Both the position numbers and the translations under genes were made by a program. This document shows, one piece after another, positions 48,783 to 58,892 of a DNA stretch of 64,000 nt (its first letter is position 1; the number at the start of each line of letters is the position of its first letter). This DNA comes from Sunxiuqinia sp963678245. Lineage in GTDB: Bacteria; Bacteroidota; Bacteroidia; Bacteroidales; Prolixibacteraceae. The notes under the pieces are model-generated. The model saw nothing but the letters and a program-made list of their open reading frames with translations. It had not been told where the DNA came from and did not search any database. Location of the stretch: positions 868,001 through 932,000 of the forward strand of contig OZ223308.1 of the NCBI GenBank assembly GCA_965140765.1. Reading direction: 5' to 3'.

Positions 48783-50111
48783 TTAACCTGTTTTAAGAAT
48801 GTCCAAAATCTTTTCGTTCCGTATAATAATCATCCCGTGACGGTCTTCCGTAATCCCTTCTTCAAGTTTATAGGTATATTCAGGAACGTTTCCATTCATT
48901 ATTGTGGGCAGAAAAAGGAACCGGATGTTGTTCCGCATCTTTTTCAATTCTTCGCCCGCCTCAATAATATGGGTAGAGATAATAAAAGTGCATTTCCGCT
49001 TACCAGCAAAGGCATTGGCCACAGCAACTGTTGCATCATAGGCATCTTTTACATTCGTGCCCCTGAACAATTCGTCAAAAACAATTATCAGTCGGTCATT
49101 TCTGTTCACGCTTTCTGCTACCTTTTTCACCCGAGATACCTCGGAGTAAAAGTGGCTCAGCCCGAGGTTCAGGTTATCGGGCAGGTTGATGGTGGTGAAT
49201 ATCCCGTTTTGTATGCTGAACCGCATCTTTTTTGCAGGGACAGGGAAGCCAACATGCGCCAAATAAATGGCAATACTAAAGGTTTTCATAAAGGTGGACT
49301 TGCCGGCCATGTTGGCCCCCGTGAGAAAGATCATATTGCTGTTTTCCCCGATTAAAAGGTCATTGCCAATGGCATTGGGAACCAACGGGTGGTAAACCCC
49401 GTACATCTCTATGCTGTTGGTGTCCCCTGTATTAATCGTGGCAAAACAAAAGCCCTGTTCTTTTGCCACTTCTGCCACTGCGCTATAGACATCAAAGGCA
49501 TAGACATGGTAAAGCAGCTTTTTTACTTCCTTGTTGATTTTAAAACGGAAGACCTTATCGTATCTGGCCGTGTCTGCATACGAGAGCTTTTTCGGGATTT
49601 TGTCAAGATCCTTGATGATCTCCAGTTCACGGATACCCAAAATTTCATGGATGGAGACGACATCCTTGTTGAGTTCAGCGGAATCGTTTTCGTCCAGTTT
49701 GGACAAAAAGCTTTTCAGCTCGACGAAGAAAACCAGGGTGCTGAGCACCCCTTTGTTGAGCTGTTGGTACTCGGTATCGCTCCCAATGATGTTGTTGAAC
49801 TTGCGTTGAAAGTTGTCCTCGTGAAGGCTCAGTCGCGTGCGTTCATCGATATTGCTTAAATAATGTTCGATGGTGTCAAAGATGTTTGGCAGGAAAGAAA
49901 AGTTGATTTCCTTTTCCTTGAAGTATTTAATGATGTTGACACGCCCCCTAATCTCCTCTTCACGGGAACGCGGATACAGTAGCATGTCCTTGAGCATTGC
50001 GGCCCCCCCACGGGTACGCGTACGGTTGAACAGGGCATAAATGTCCTGTTCCCTATTGGTACCGATAATTTTCAGATCGTTTATCGTTTGATGGTCTGCT
50101 TTGAATGACAT
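48783..50111 (-). CDS. MutS-like ATPase without mismatch-recognition domains (first of pair)
   Basis: 442 residues from ATG 50111. As in its sister gene, it starts at MutS domain III (DIYALFNRTRTRGGAAML) and ends after the ATPase and dimer regions. Motifs are TGANMAGKST (about residues 262-271), GFPVPAKK, FDELFRGTNVKD and STHIIEAGEEL. The two proteins are close in length and motif order but clearly diverged, which suggests a heterodimer. It lies 94 bp downstream of the permease/GldG gene. There is no signal peptide, so it is cytoplasmic. Confidence 0.88.
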   Translation of the reverse strand: MSFKADHQTINDLKIIGTNREQDIYALFNRTRTRGGAAMLKDMLLYPRSREEEIRGRVNIIKYFKEKEINFSFLPNIFDTIEHYLSNIDERTRLSLHEDNFQRKFNNIIGSDTEYQQLNKGVLSTLVFFVELKSFLSKLDENDSAELNKDVVSIHEILGIRELEIIKDLDKIPKKLSYADTARYDKVFRFKINKEVKKLLYHVYAFDVYSAVAEVAKEQGFCFATINTGDTNSIEMYGVYHPLVPNAIGNDLLIGENSNMIFLTGANMAGKSTFMKTFSIAIYLAHVGFPVPAKKMRFSIQNGIFTTINLPDNLNLGLSHFYSEVSRVKKVAESVNRNDRLIIVFDELFRGTNVKDAYDATVAVANAFAGKRKCTFIISTHIIEAGEELKKMRNNIRFLFLPTIMNGNVPEYTYKLEEGITEDRHGMIIIRNEKILDILKTG

Positions 50112-50205
50112 AAATTCATTTAAAATGATTATAATATTGAATTATTTATTCAAGCTTTTTAGATTTTGAATACGCTGAGTAAATCAACTTCCTCAACCTT
50201 AGCTT

Positions 50206-52539
50206 TTATCTCCCTTTTCTTCGTAACCATATTAACAGGAATGTCAAGGCCAACAATGCAGGTATAACTATCTTATACAACACATTAAAAAAAGATACAT
50301 CACCTGTTCTAAGATACATTTCATTATCCGGTGGCTGAGGACGACGAACATCTATGGGGACCTCATTATCAGATAGCCAGTAAAACATACCATAGGCCAT
50401 CAATGAGTTACTTGCGTTGATACCATTTCTACTTCTCGAGAGTTCACTATTACTAAAACAATCTGCATCGCCAAGGATCATAATCCGTTGTTCTTTCCCT
50501 TCCAGCTTACGGCTTAAAGCTAAGGCGGTTGTAATTGGACCTAGAACTTCTTCTTTTTCCAGACTGTATGTAGCTACATTGTCAATAAAATCAGTTGTTT
50601 GCAGCTCGTTCCACGAACCCAGGGAGTCAATGGCTGCAATGCTTTTTACCGTATCTGAAACCAATACGGGTGTATATTTAAATCCATCTTGGGGTTCATA
50701 TGAAATACCGACGGTTCCCGGCATGACAACAACACTTTCGTCATGCATATCTTCAAATTGGTAAGCAAGTTTCCAGCTTTCTTTTGTAGAGACTGCCGTT
50801 ACCAGGTCTATCTCATAGCCTTTATTATGCTCTACCACCTGACCGGGCATAAATCTCACCCCAAACTGTTCTACAAGGGGGTTCATTTTATCCTGACGCC
50901 CTATATCACAAGCTATAACTAAATTCCCCCCCCTCTTAATATAGTCATCCAGGTTTTTCATCTCCTTATCTGAAAAATTTGTTTTAGCATCAGTAATAAT
51001 CAAAATATTTATGTTTTTATCAACAGGCTTGAATAAGCCACATTCCATAAAATCGAAGCCATTGTTTATTAATGAATGTCTAGACGGTTTTTCCTTGGTT
51101 ATACTAAAATAGCCACGAGATCCAAAGTTATTTACATCCCTTTCATCATGCCCTGTAACAAAAGCGACCAAGGGCAAATCCTCCACTAAAGCTTTAAAAG
51201 CAGCCGTTTTATGAGATTCTAATGGAAACATGACTATACCATCAAAAGTACGCAACAGGACTGATTTTCCATCTTCTGTTGTAAATTTCCGTACAAAACG
51301 GTTTAATTCTTCCTTCAGATCAATCTCATTTGCATAAGCTGAAGCAGGTTTAAATAACTTTGCATTGATACCATAAGATGTACAGGCTTTTTTTAAAGCT
51401 TCTTCCAGGGTCATATCTTTAAATCTTTCTTTATGACTTTTTAAAAAAGACTCTTGAACAGGAAGAGCATAGTAGTAATTATATTTCATTTTTATATTGG
51501 GATAAAACCTACGATATTGTTTATATTTATCCATATCATATTTTTGGAAGGGAGGTGCACCATACATAAAATGAAATTCTTCAAAAATATTTATATAGCT
51601 TGAAATGGTTATTTTCCCTTTAAGTTTTGCAAGAACCTCCTGGCTGTTTGGGGTCAAGGTGTTTACTTTGGTACGTGTTGAATCATGATATTTCATTAAA
51701 AAGGGGATGGTACTTACATAACCCAGCAAGGCCACAATAATAAAAACGCCTGCATATCTTGCGAGGGAAACATACTTAGAACTTTTTTCCCGGATACCTT
51801 TTAAGCGGAGTATGGTAAACGTAATAAACAATCCGGATACCAGGATAAAATATAATACATCCTCACTACAAATTAAGCCATTTATAAAAGTACCTGATCG
51901 CCCATTAATGGATAACCAATAAATAATATCCCTGACAAACTCAATTTCCTGCCAGAGCCTTGCAACCTGAGTGAGACCGAATAAGGCCGCAAAAGTTCCA
52001 ATGGCCGCTATAATCTGGTAAGAGGTCAATGATGACATGAACAAGCCGATGGCTGCATAGGTGCAGATCACTAAATACAATCCCAGTACACCGGTTAAAA
52101 TCAAGGGAATGTCAACCTCTTTAATGGTGAAAGCTCCCAATAATACTTCAGTGAATACAATCGAAACCATTGCAAGACCAAAGACCATTATGGAAAGAAA
52201 TTTTCCCAATACGATCTGCCTGTTTGAAATAGGGGCAGAGTATAATAATTTTATCGAGCCCGAGCTAAATTCGCGACTTAAAAGCCCCATGGTAAGTAAG
52301 GGTATATATAAATATAAATTACCCAAAATAGTGTTAAAAATTCCGGAGGTTGATGAATACACGTTAAAAGTTATATTGTCAACGGAGTGTCCCAATTCTT
52401 GCGCTATGACAACAGATCTTATCAGTTGCATAAATTGTATTCCGGACTGAACGCCGAATAAGATTAGGATGATCCATGCGATGGGTGAATAGAACAACTT
52501 TTGCAGTTCCATTCTTGCTATATCTCTTATTTCTTTCAT
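50206..52539 (-). CDS. ABC-2 permease fused to a GldG-like periplasmic domain
   Basis: 777 residues. The ATG at 52539 (MKEIRDIARMELQKLFYSPIAW) is preferred, because it leaves a 16-bp gap after the ATPase gene. The upstream in-frame start at 52581 would overlap it. The first 250 or so residues hold six membrane segments of an ABC-2 permease (GldF-like). A large soluble region follows with NTLTPNSQEVLAKL and LIITDAKTNFSDKEMKNLDDYI, resembling the auxiliary domain of GldG. A C-terminal helix (VLYKIVIPALLALTFLLIWLRRK) anchors it. It is thus a GldF-GldG fusion. It works with the ATPase encoded just before it. The role in gliding or export is inference. Confidence 0.85.
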   Translation of the reverse strand: MKEIRDIARMELQKLFYSPIAWIILILFGVQSGIQFMQLIRSVVIAQELGHSVDNITFNVYSSTSGIFNTILGNLYLYIPLLTMGLLSREFSSGSIKLLYSAPISNRQIVLGKFLSIMVFGLAMVSIVFTEVLLGAFTIKEVDIPLILTGVLGLYLVICTYAAIGLFMSSLTSYQIIAAIGTFAALFGLTQVARLWQEIEFVRDIIYWLSINGRSGTFINGLICSEDVLYFILVSGLFITFTILRLKGIREKSSKYVSLARYAGVFIIVALLGYVSTIPFLMKYHDSTRTKVNTLTPNSQEVLAKLKGKITISSYINIFEEFHFMYGAPPFQKYDMDKYKQYRRFYPNIKMKYNYYYALPVQESFLKSHKERFKDMTLEEALKKACTSYGINAKLFKPASAYANEIDLKEELNRFVRKFTTEDGKSVLLRTFDGIVMFPLESHKTAAFKALVEDLPLVAFVTGHDERDVNNFGSRGYFSITKEKPSRHSLINNGFDFMECGLFKPVDKNINILIITDAKTNFSDKEMKNLDDYIKRGGNLVIACDIGRQDKMNPLVEQFGVRFMPGQVVEHNKGYEIDLVTAVSTKESWKLAYQFEDMHDESVVVMPGTVGISYEPQDGFKYTPVLVSDTVKSIAAIDSLGSWNELQTTDFIDNVATYSLEKEEVLGPITTALALSRKLEGKEQRIMILGDADCFSNSELSRSRNGINASNSLMAYGMFYWLSDNEVPIDVRRPQPPDNEMYLRTGDVSFFNVLYKIVIPALLALTFLLIWLRRKGR

Positions 52540-52555
52540 AATTAAATCTTTGTAC

Positions 52556-53476
52556 TTATTTTGACAATGCCGAGAAGACATCGTTCAATGAGTTCTTTTC
52601 TAAATTTATTTCTTCTAAACGCCAGTTATGTTTAACGCTTTGCTGAACGACACATTCGGCAGCGCCATTCAGATCAGAGAACTTCAGGCGGTAATTCGGG
52701 CCTCCCAATTCTTCTACACCTTCCAGACCTTCTATGGTTTTCATTAAATCTTCTGCCGATGGCATTTCCAGTAGTCTTACCTTTACAGAATTCGGTGCCA
52801 GGTAGTTGTCAAATTCTTCAGTTGCTCCCGAAAAAACCAGTTTGCCCTGTTCGATCATCAGGATGCGATCACAAATGGCATGAACCTCGGTCAGGATATG
52901 GGTGGATAATAAAACGGCCCGATCTGTAGCAATTTCTTTGATTAATTTACGAATTTCAAGGATTTGGTTGGGATCCAACCCATTGGTGGGTTCATCCAAA
53001 ATTATAAAAGCAGGCTTATGGATAATGGCCTGGGCAATGCCGACCCGTTGGCGGTAACCTCCTGATAAATTACGGATCAGTCTTTTCCTAAAATGAGTAA
53101 TAGCACATTTTTCAAGAACCTCATCAACGGCCGCTTTGATCTTATCGGGGGCAATCTTTCTCAGCCTTGCACAATTGGTCAGGTATTCGTCCACGGTTGT
53201 ATCCACATACAAGGGCGGATTTTGGGGTAAAAAGCCGATTTGCTTTTTTGCTTCGATGGGGTCTTTTGATAAATTGATCCCTTTGATGAATATACTCCCC
53301 TTTGTTTGTTTAAGAACCCCACTCATGATATTCATGGTGGTGGATTTACCGGCTCCGTTAGAACCGAGTAAACCGTAAATACCTTTTCCGGATATATCGA
53401 AACTCACATCCTTGACCGCCCATTGAACACTATAACGGTGGGAGAGATTTTCCACTCTTACTAAAGAATCTTTCAT
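52556..53476 (-). CDS. ABC transporter ATP-binding protein (GldA/ABC-2 type)
   Basis: 306 residues from ATG 53476. Motifs are Walker A LLGSNGAGKST, Q-loop GFLPQNPPLY, signature LSGGYRQRVGIAQAI, Walker B IILDEPTNGLDP and the H-loop STHILTEV. An extra C-terminal domain of about 90 residues is typical of ABC-2 and GldA-like ATPases. It energises the permease encoded 16 bp downstream. The gene lies 295 bp after the SusD stop and may have its own promoter or be read through. Confidence 0.93.
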   Translation of the reverse strand: MKDSLVRVENLSHRYSVQWAVKDVSFDISGKGIYGLLGSNGAGKSTTMNIMSGVLKQTKGSIFIKGINLSKDPIEAKKQIGFLPQNPPLYVDTTVDEYLTNCARLRKIAPDKIKAAVDEVLEKCAITHFRKRLIRNLSGGYRQRVGIAQAIIHKPAFIILDEPTNGLDPNQILEIRKLIKEIATDRAVLLSTHILTEVHAICDRILMIEQGKLVFSGATEEFDNYLAPNSVKVRLLEMPSAEDLMKTIEGLEGVEELGGPNYRLKFSDLNGAAECVVQQSVKHNWRLEEINLEKNSLNDVFSALSK

Positions 53477-53584
53477 AACATACTTAAATTAAAATTGGTT
53501 AGATAATCTTGCTTTCTACTTTTTGATGACAGGGTGAGAGCTGCTTTTTTCGATTTAGCCCCCCCGGTGGGTAATTTTTTTTTG

Positions 53585-53720
53585 ATTTGGGGTACCCAAA
53601 ACTCCAATCTTTCATGGTCAGACTGAGCGGAGTCGAAGCCTTGTTTGTTGATAGTTATATATTTTAACCCTACAAATATGACCTTAGGTTCAAAAATGAG
53701 ATTTTTTGGTTACCCCAAAT
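53585..53720. repeat. Inverted repeats between SusD and the ABC ATPase
   Basis: ATTTGGGGTA at 53585-53594 is matched by TACCCCAAAT at 53711-53720. Between them lie GGGTACCC (53590-53597, overlapping the first arm) and GACTGAGCGGAGTC (53621-53634). The latter belongs to a TTCGACTCCGCTCAG-type sequence that I recall as frequent in intergenic regions of this phylum. It may act as a processing or attenuation structure. Confidence 0.4.
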
Positions 53721-53771
53721 TTTATTTATCAATGTAGATCTGTGTTCATTTTTTGACAATAATTGTTGAGA

Positions 53772-55289
53772 CTATGGATTTTGTTCCATACCGGGGTTTT
53801 CATCAATATACGATTGTGGAATCCTTAAGGTCAGGCGGTCAGGCATATCAAGTGTAAAGGTTTCCGTTACTACTGTTGATCCGTCAACATAATCATATAT
53901 CTTATGTATATCCCCAACGGTTGCAGCCAGTTCAGCATTGGGATCCACAGAAAGCCTGCGCATATCAAACCAGCGATAGCCCTCGGTTGCCCACTCACGG
54001 ATACGTTCTTCAAAAATGAATTTTATCAATTTTATCTTATCGCTCTTAATATCTACAGGAACTGCTACATTCGCAGACATTCTTTTTGCACGTAAGGCTT
54101 CAACATCCGCCACTGCTCCGGTTAAGTCATCTTTGCGGGCCTTACATTCGGCACGCAACAGGTATAATTCTGACAGTTCCAGTCCATAACGGGTATATTG
54201 TATCCCGAATTTACGCAAAAGCCCGTTCGGATTCATACCGTTATTATAATAGCCGGTATAGCCCTCATAAGTATCATCATAAAAATTCAGACGAAAATCA
54301 GCAGTATCATATAAAGCAGCCGCTTCTGGACTTAGTACGAGACCGTTTCTTCCGGCACTATTTCCGTCATATATACCTGAGTAATAAATTCTTGCAAGGA
54401 TGGATTCTGTAAAGTCATATCGCTCGTTTCCAGGACCACGTGGTCCTGTATTATATGTATAGTCTATCGGTAAAAAAGAACCTTCATCAGCAAATTCCAC
54501 ATTGTAATCATAAAGATGTGGAGGGTTTGTGCTAGTCGCCAGATCTGTAAAGGCTGCATTTAATAAAGGCAGAGCCTCATCAAATTTTCCCATAAACATA
54601 TAAACCTTTCCTAAAAGTCCTCTGGCTGCAGGTTTTGTCATCCGGGTATAATATGGACGTTCCAAGGGAAGATCATCAATAGCCGTGGTCAGTTCTTCAA
54701 TAATAAAATCATAGACTTCTTGTACTGATGCTCTTGTAAAATTATTAGCCGTAACATCCGTGCTTGTTATAATAGGGAAGCCGGGATCCGTAGATGCGGT
54801 TGAAGCCACGTAAGGTTTTGCATAAAAATTAATAAACATAAAATGCTCAAAAGCACGGCTAGCCTTAGCTTCAGCGAGGATGGATTTTTTTTCAGCTTCA
54901 GTTCCTTCTTTAGAATCCATTACCTCATTAATAATTTTATTATAAGTGTATATACTACCAAGTCCTCTACTCAAATCCCAGACAATATCGTTCGGATTCG
55001 AGTAAATAACATCTTCCCAACGAAAAAGCAATTGCGCTTGTAAATGATTGTCTGTGATGTCATGAGCATCAACAGCTATTTCATCGCCCATCCAGCGGGG
55101 CACTTGTAAGCCACCAGTGCTTGAATAGTAAAAGCCACTGTTATTTATTAGTAAATCATAATCTTCCGTGGTTTCTGCAACCAGCCTTTTCTTAGGAACA
55201 ATATCCAGGAAACTATCTTTACAGGAACCCAAAAAGATACTCAGAAATAACATAAGAATTGTTATTTTTATATAGTTTTTTATTTTCAT
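53772..55289 (-). CDS. SusD/RagB-type outer-membrane lipoprotein (island)
   Basis: 505 residues from ATG 55289. The lipoprotein signal ends LSIFLGSC, with lipidated Cys23, followed by KDSFLDIVPKKRLV, the usual SusD N-terminus. TPR-like helices follow (GLLGKVYMFMGKFDEALPLL). The C-terminus has EERIREWATEGYRWFDMRR and ends with RIPQSYIDENPGMEQNP, both typical of the family. It covers the SusC barrel encoded 21 bp upstream. The substrate class is not evident; there are no glycan-active enzymes around, only a peptidase. Confidence 0.95.
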   Translation of the reverse strand: MKIKNYIKITILMLFLSIFLGSCKDSFLDIVPKKRLVAETTEDYDLLINNSGFYYSSTGGLQVPRWMGDEIAVDAHDITDNHLQAQLLFRWEDVIYSNPNDIVWDLSRGLGSIYTYNKIINEVMDSKEGTEAEKKSILAEAKASRAFEHFMFINFYAKPYVASTASTDPGFPIITSTDVTANNFTRASVQEVYDFIIEELTTAIDDLPLERPYYTRMTKPAARGLLGKVYMFMGKFDEALPLLNAAFTDLATSTNPPHLYDYNVEFADEGSFLPIDYTYNTGPRGPGNERYDFTESILARIYYSGIYDGNSAGRNGLVLSPEAAALYDTADFRLNFYDDTYEGYTGYYNNGMNPNGLLRKFGIQYTRYGLELSELYLLRAECKARKDDLTGAVADVEALRAKRMSANVAVPVDIKSDKIKLIKFIFEERIREWATEGYRWFDMRRLSVDPNAELAATVGDIHKIYDYVDGSTVVTETFTLDMPDRLTLRIPQSYIDENPGMEQNP

Positions 55290-55310
55290 GTCTCTATATT
55301 TTTAAGTATA

Positions 55311-58300
55311 TTAAAATTTAATACTCATACTAAAATTAACGGGGTGTTTATTGGGAGTGTATCCTCCTCCATTCTTCAAATCCTGATATTCAGGATCTAT
55401 TCCTAAATCATTTGCTCTCCATAGCATAAAATCACCGATTTGGGCACTCAAACTTACCGCCTGTAATTTTAAAGAGCGTACCAGTTTGTCAGGTAAATGA
55501 TAGGAAAGTGTGATATCCCGTAGTTTTATATAAGAAGCGCTTACAACATTTTTATCAGCATAGAGATAATAGGCAATATTCCGGGAAGATAAATATTCAT
55601 CAATGGAATTGGAATAATATCGCGGAATATCCGTTACTTCTTCATCTCCAGCTTCTTTCCAGCGATTAAGAAAAGACGTTGATATATTGCCGCTGCTAAG
55701 ACCGGAACCGGTTAACCGCCCTGAATAGAATGTGTTTATATTTTTTCGCATCACATGTCCAAAATTGTAAATCATGTTTGCCGTTAAGGTAAAGCCCTTA
55801 TAAGTGAAGGTATTTGTCAATCCGCCGCTAACAACAGGGGTGGTGCTTCCCATGTACGTGACATCTTCTATCATGGCACTATCTCTGTGCACGGTAGTGC
55901 TTCCATCTGGATGTTCTATCATTGGATTCCCCTCCTCATTCAAACCCGCATAACGATATGCAAACAAAGGATTTAAAGCATGGCCGATCAGATAAAAAGC
56001 AGATATTCTGCCTGATGGCGTATTATAATATGCATCTGTGGGGATATAAGAAACCAGTTTATTCCTATTATGGCTAAACACAAAACTTGTGGCCCAGCTA
56101 AAATCCTTTGTTTGTACATTAAGAGTTGTAAGACTTAGCTCAATTCCTTTGTTTGTTGTATTGCCAATATTCTGCAAGACACCACCCCCAGCACCCACAA
56201 AGGAGTTGGGAGACAGACTACCAAGGAGATTTGTTGTATTTTTCCAGTAAAGGTTAAGGCTTCCGCTGATCCTGTTGTTTAATACTGCAAAATCAACACC
56301 AATATTAAGGTTCCGGGTACTTTCCCAAGCCAGCTTGGGATTAGCTATAGTTGCAATATAATAAGATGCTCCTGTGGCAAGAGTAGAGTACGAAGCACCT
56401 AAAATATCTTGGGAAGCAGAACTACCAGAGGGAGGAGCCTGACCGGTAATGCCATACGTTGTCCTTAATGCCAGCCCATTAATCCAATCAATACCCTTCA
56501 TAAAATCTTCCCTGTCCGTGATCCATTTGGCGCCAACACTCCAGGTCGGTTTGTTCTGGGTAGATTTATCCTGGCCGAAAAGGTTGCTATGATCCCTGCG
56601 CCAGCTTAGATCAATCCCGTATTTACGATCGATCATATAACTGGCCAGTGCAAATAAAGACATAAAACGATCCCGATCTTCACTTATAGAAAAAGGTTCT
56701 TGCTGATATGCACCAAAACCGGTAACCGTAGGATATACATAGTTATCTTGATTTAGTACCTCGTAATTCATCAATGCATAGGTCTGAAGTTGCTCATCGT
56801 AGCCTTCCACAATATTGGTCCTATTGATTAAAAAACTTTCACTGGCTTCCTGTCCTATTTGAATATCCAATTGATCTTTTCCTTTTCGAAAGCTTGTTGT
56901 ATAGGCCAACTGGTTCCGGATCGTCCAGTTCCGTGTTTCAATATCAGAGGTCGCATAAGTACCCCCGACAGGGGGGGTTGTAGAATTTTCCGGGAATATG
57001 TATGTAGGTGTAGCTCCCGGCGTCGTCAAACTCAATATTAATTTTCTTTGATTCAGTGTTTTATAATCGATATAGTTCGTAGCACTACCCAGGGCTGTGA
57101 TATAACCATAGGTGCCTTTAAAACTCAGGCCCTTGCATAATTTAACATCCATGTTTCCTGTAAGATTAATGGTCCTGTTATTGACTTCACCGTGGCTATA
57201 ATTTATTTCTTTCAAGGGGTAATAATCCAGGTTAATCCCACCTGCTTCCTGGTATTGAAGGCGAGTATCTTCGCGCCAACCAAACATATAGGGGATGTTA
57301 ATATCGTTCCCATTTTCATCCCGGAATAATTGGTAAGGGAAAAAACGATTGCTAACAGAAGGATAATTTTTGCGGCTTGAAACATTGTTTGCGATCGTCG
57401 CATTCAGGGAAAACCTTATATTCTCATTGAATTTCAAATCCTGGTTAAGAGCAATCCGGTAGGTATTGTTTTTGGTACCTAGCTGATTATCCTTCACATC
57501 CGTATAGGACATTGAGCTAAAAAAAGAATATTTGTCTCCGCCGCCTGATACGGATATCGTATGCCCCATACTATAAGCATTCCGGTAAAAAAGGTTCTTG
57601 ATCTGATCCAGATTGCTGATGTCTGCAAGGCTGTCCAATTTGGTATTGGCTTGTGCTTCTGTTATGATCCCCCTATATTGGTCAAAAAGTATCTGTTCGT
57701 GGGGAGCAACAGATTCTGTTTTTACAGAGCTCCATGAGTAATTAACAGGGTCAAAAATTTCTTTTGCAGTCTGGATATATTCTTCGCTGCTCAACATTGG
57801 ATCGTGACTGAAATCAGGTTTCCCCAGGAAATTGAAATAGCTTTTATATTCAACTTGTATTTTGCTGTTTCTTTTCCCTTTTTTGGTGGTAACCACGATA
57901 ATTCCATTGGCTGCCTTTGTTCCCCAAATCGCAGCTGCAGCAGCATCTTTTAAAACGGTGATGTCTTCTATGTCCTCAGAATTTATAATATCAAAATAAG
58001 GAACCTGTATTCCATCTATGACATAGAGAGGATTACTGTCCAGTTGCACACTGTTTTCTCCACGAATAATGCTTTTCCGGCCGGTAACACCATTCCCTAT
58101 TGCGTTTGCAGTAATCCCTGTTGGGCCGGGAATTACAGTAAGCCCAGGCACCATTCCTTCCATCCTACCTATGATGTCAGCATTGGAACCATCACGGGAT
58201 TTAATAATCTCCATATCCGGTTTGAAGAAAGAACCGGTAGCTCTCTCCTTCGTCACCTCACGGTACCCCGTCGAAAATACGGTTACTTCCTCCAGCTTTG

Positions 58301-58892
58301 AGATTTCGTTTTTCAATACTACATTTACTTCTAGCTCTTGTTTATCAATTAAAACCTCCCGTTTCTGAAGACCGACAAAAGAGAAAACCAAAATGCTGCC
58401 CTGGGGGACTTTAATAGAATACTCTCCTTTTTCATTAGTCCCCGTCCCCTGGGTTGTACCTTTAATTACAATAGTGGTACCGGGCAAAGGGGTACCATTC
58501 TCATTGGTTACTGTACCCTTTACTAAAATAAACTGTTGGGCTTCCTGAGGCAAAGGTTTTATCACAATTGTTTTTTCTACTATATCGTAAATAAAAGGCT
58601 GATTTTGGAAACATTCGTATAGAACTTCGTGGATTGTCATTTCCGAACGTTCAATTGAAACAGGTTTTGCCTTTTCTATCATTGAAGCAGTATAAGCAAA
58701 AGTGTAGCCCGTCTGTTTTTCTATCTTGTCAAAGATCACACTCAAAGGTGTATTGTGCTCAGAGAGACTTATTTTTTGAGCGTAGGTTTTAGCTCCAAGC
58801 TGTATTGAAAAGGCTAATAATAAAAGAACAATTAGTTTCATTGCACGAATTGTTTTAATGAATAGCTTACACTTACGCGTATTTTTTTTCAT
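55311..58892 (-). CDS. SusC/RagA-type TonB-dependent receptor with STN domain (island)
   Basis: 1193 residues. The start at 58892 (MKKNTRKCKLFIKTIR) is chosen as the usual start of this subfamily; another in-frame ATG lies 20 codons upstream. The order is a signal region, an STN domain (about residues 40-115, with TPLSVIFDKIEKQTGYTFAY), a carboxypeptidase-like domain (VTNENGTPLPGTTIVIKG), the sequence STGYREVTKERATGSF, a plug (ITVLKDAAAAAIWGTKAANG) and a barrel. It is the outer-membrane importer of the island and can signal to FecR through STN. It differs from the receptors at 26670 and 34504. Confidence 0.94.
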   Translation of the reverse strand: MKKNTRKCKLFIKTIRAMKLIVLLLLAFSIQLGAKTYAQKISLSEHNTPLSVIFDKIEKQTGYTFAYTASMIEKAKPVSIERSEMTIHEVLYECFQNQPFIYDIVEKTIVIKPLPQEAQQFILVKGTVTNENGTPLPGTTIVIKGTTQGTGTNEKGEYSIKVPQGSILVFSFVGLQKREVLIDKQELEVNVVLKNEISKLEEVTVFSTGYREVTKERATGSFFKPDMEIIKSRDGSNADIIGRMEGMVPGLTVIPGPTGITANAIGNGVTGRKSIIRGENSVQLDSNPLYVIDGIQVPYFDIINSEDIEDITVLKDAAAAAIWGTKAANGIIVVTTKKGKRNSKIQVEYKSYFNFLGKPDFSHDPMLSSEEYIQTAKEIFDPVNYSWSSVKTESVAPHEQILFDQYRGIITEAQANTKLDSLADISNLDQIKNLFYRNAYSMGHTISVSGGGDKYSFFSSMSYTDVKDNQLGTKNNTYRIALNQDLKFNENIRFSLNATIANNVSSRKNYPSVSNRFFPYQLFRDENGNDINIPYMFGWREDTRLQYQEAGGINLDYYPLKEINYSHGEVNNRTINLTGNMDVKLCKGLSFKGTYGYITALGSATNYIDYKTLNQRKLILSLTTPGATPTYIFPENSTTPPVGGTYATSDIETRNWTIRNQLAYTTSFRKGKDQLDIQIGQEASESFLINRTNIVEGYDEQLQTYALMNYEVLNQDNYVYPTVTGFGAYQQEPFSISEDRDRFMSLFALASYMIDRKYGIDLSWRRDHSNLFGQDKSTQNKPTWSVGAKWITDREDFMKGIDWINGLALRTTYGITGQAPPSGSSASQDILGASYSTLATGASYYIATIANPKLAWESTRNLNIGVDFAVLNNRISGSLNLYWKNTTNLLGSLSPNSFVGAGGGVLQNIGNTTNKGIELSLTTLNVQTKDFSWATSFVFSHNRNKLVSYIPTDAYYNTPSGRISAFYLIGHALNPLFAYRYAGLNEEGNPMIEHPDGSTTVHRDSAMIEDVTYMGSTTPVVSGGLTNTFTYKGFTLTANMIYNFGHVMRKNINTFYSGRLTGSGLSSGNISTSFLNRWKEAGDEEVTDIPRYYSNSIDEYLSSRNIAYYLYADKNVVSASYIKLRDITLSYHLPDKLVRSLKLQAVSLSAQIGDFMLWRANDLGIDPEYQDLKNGGGYTPNKHPVNFSMSIKF

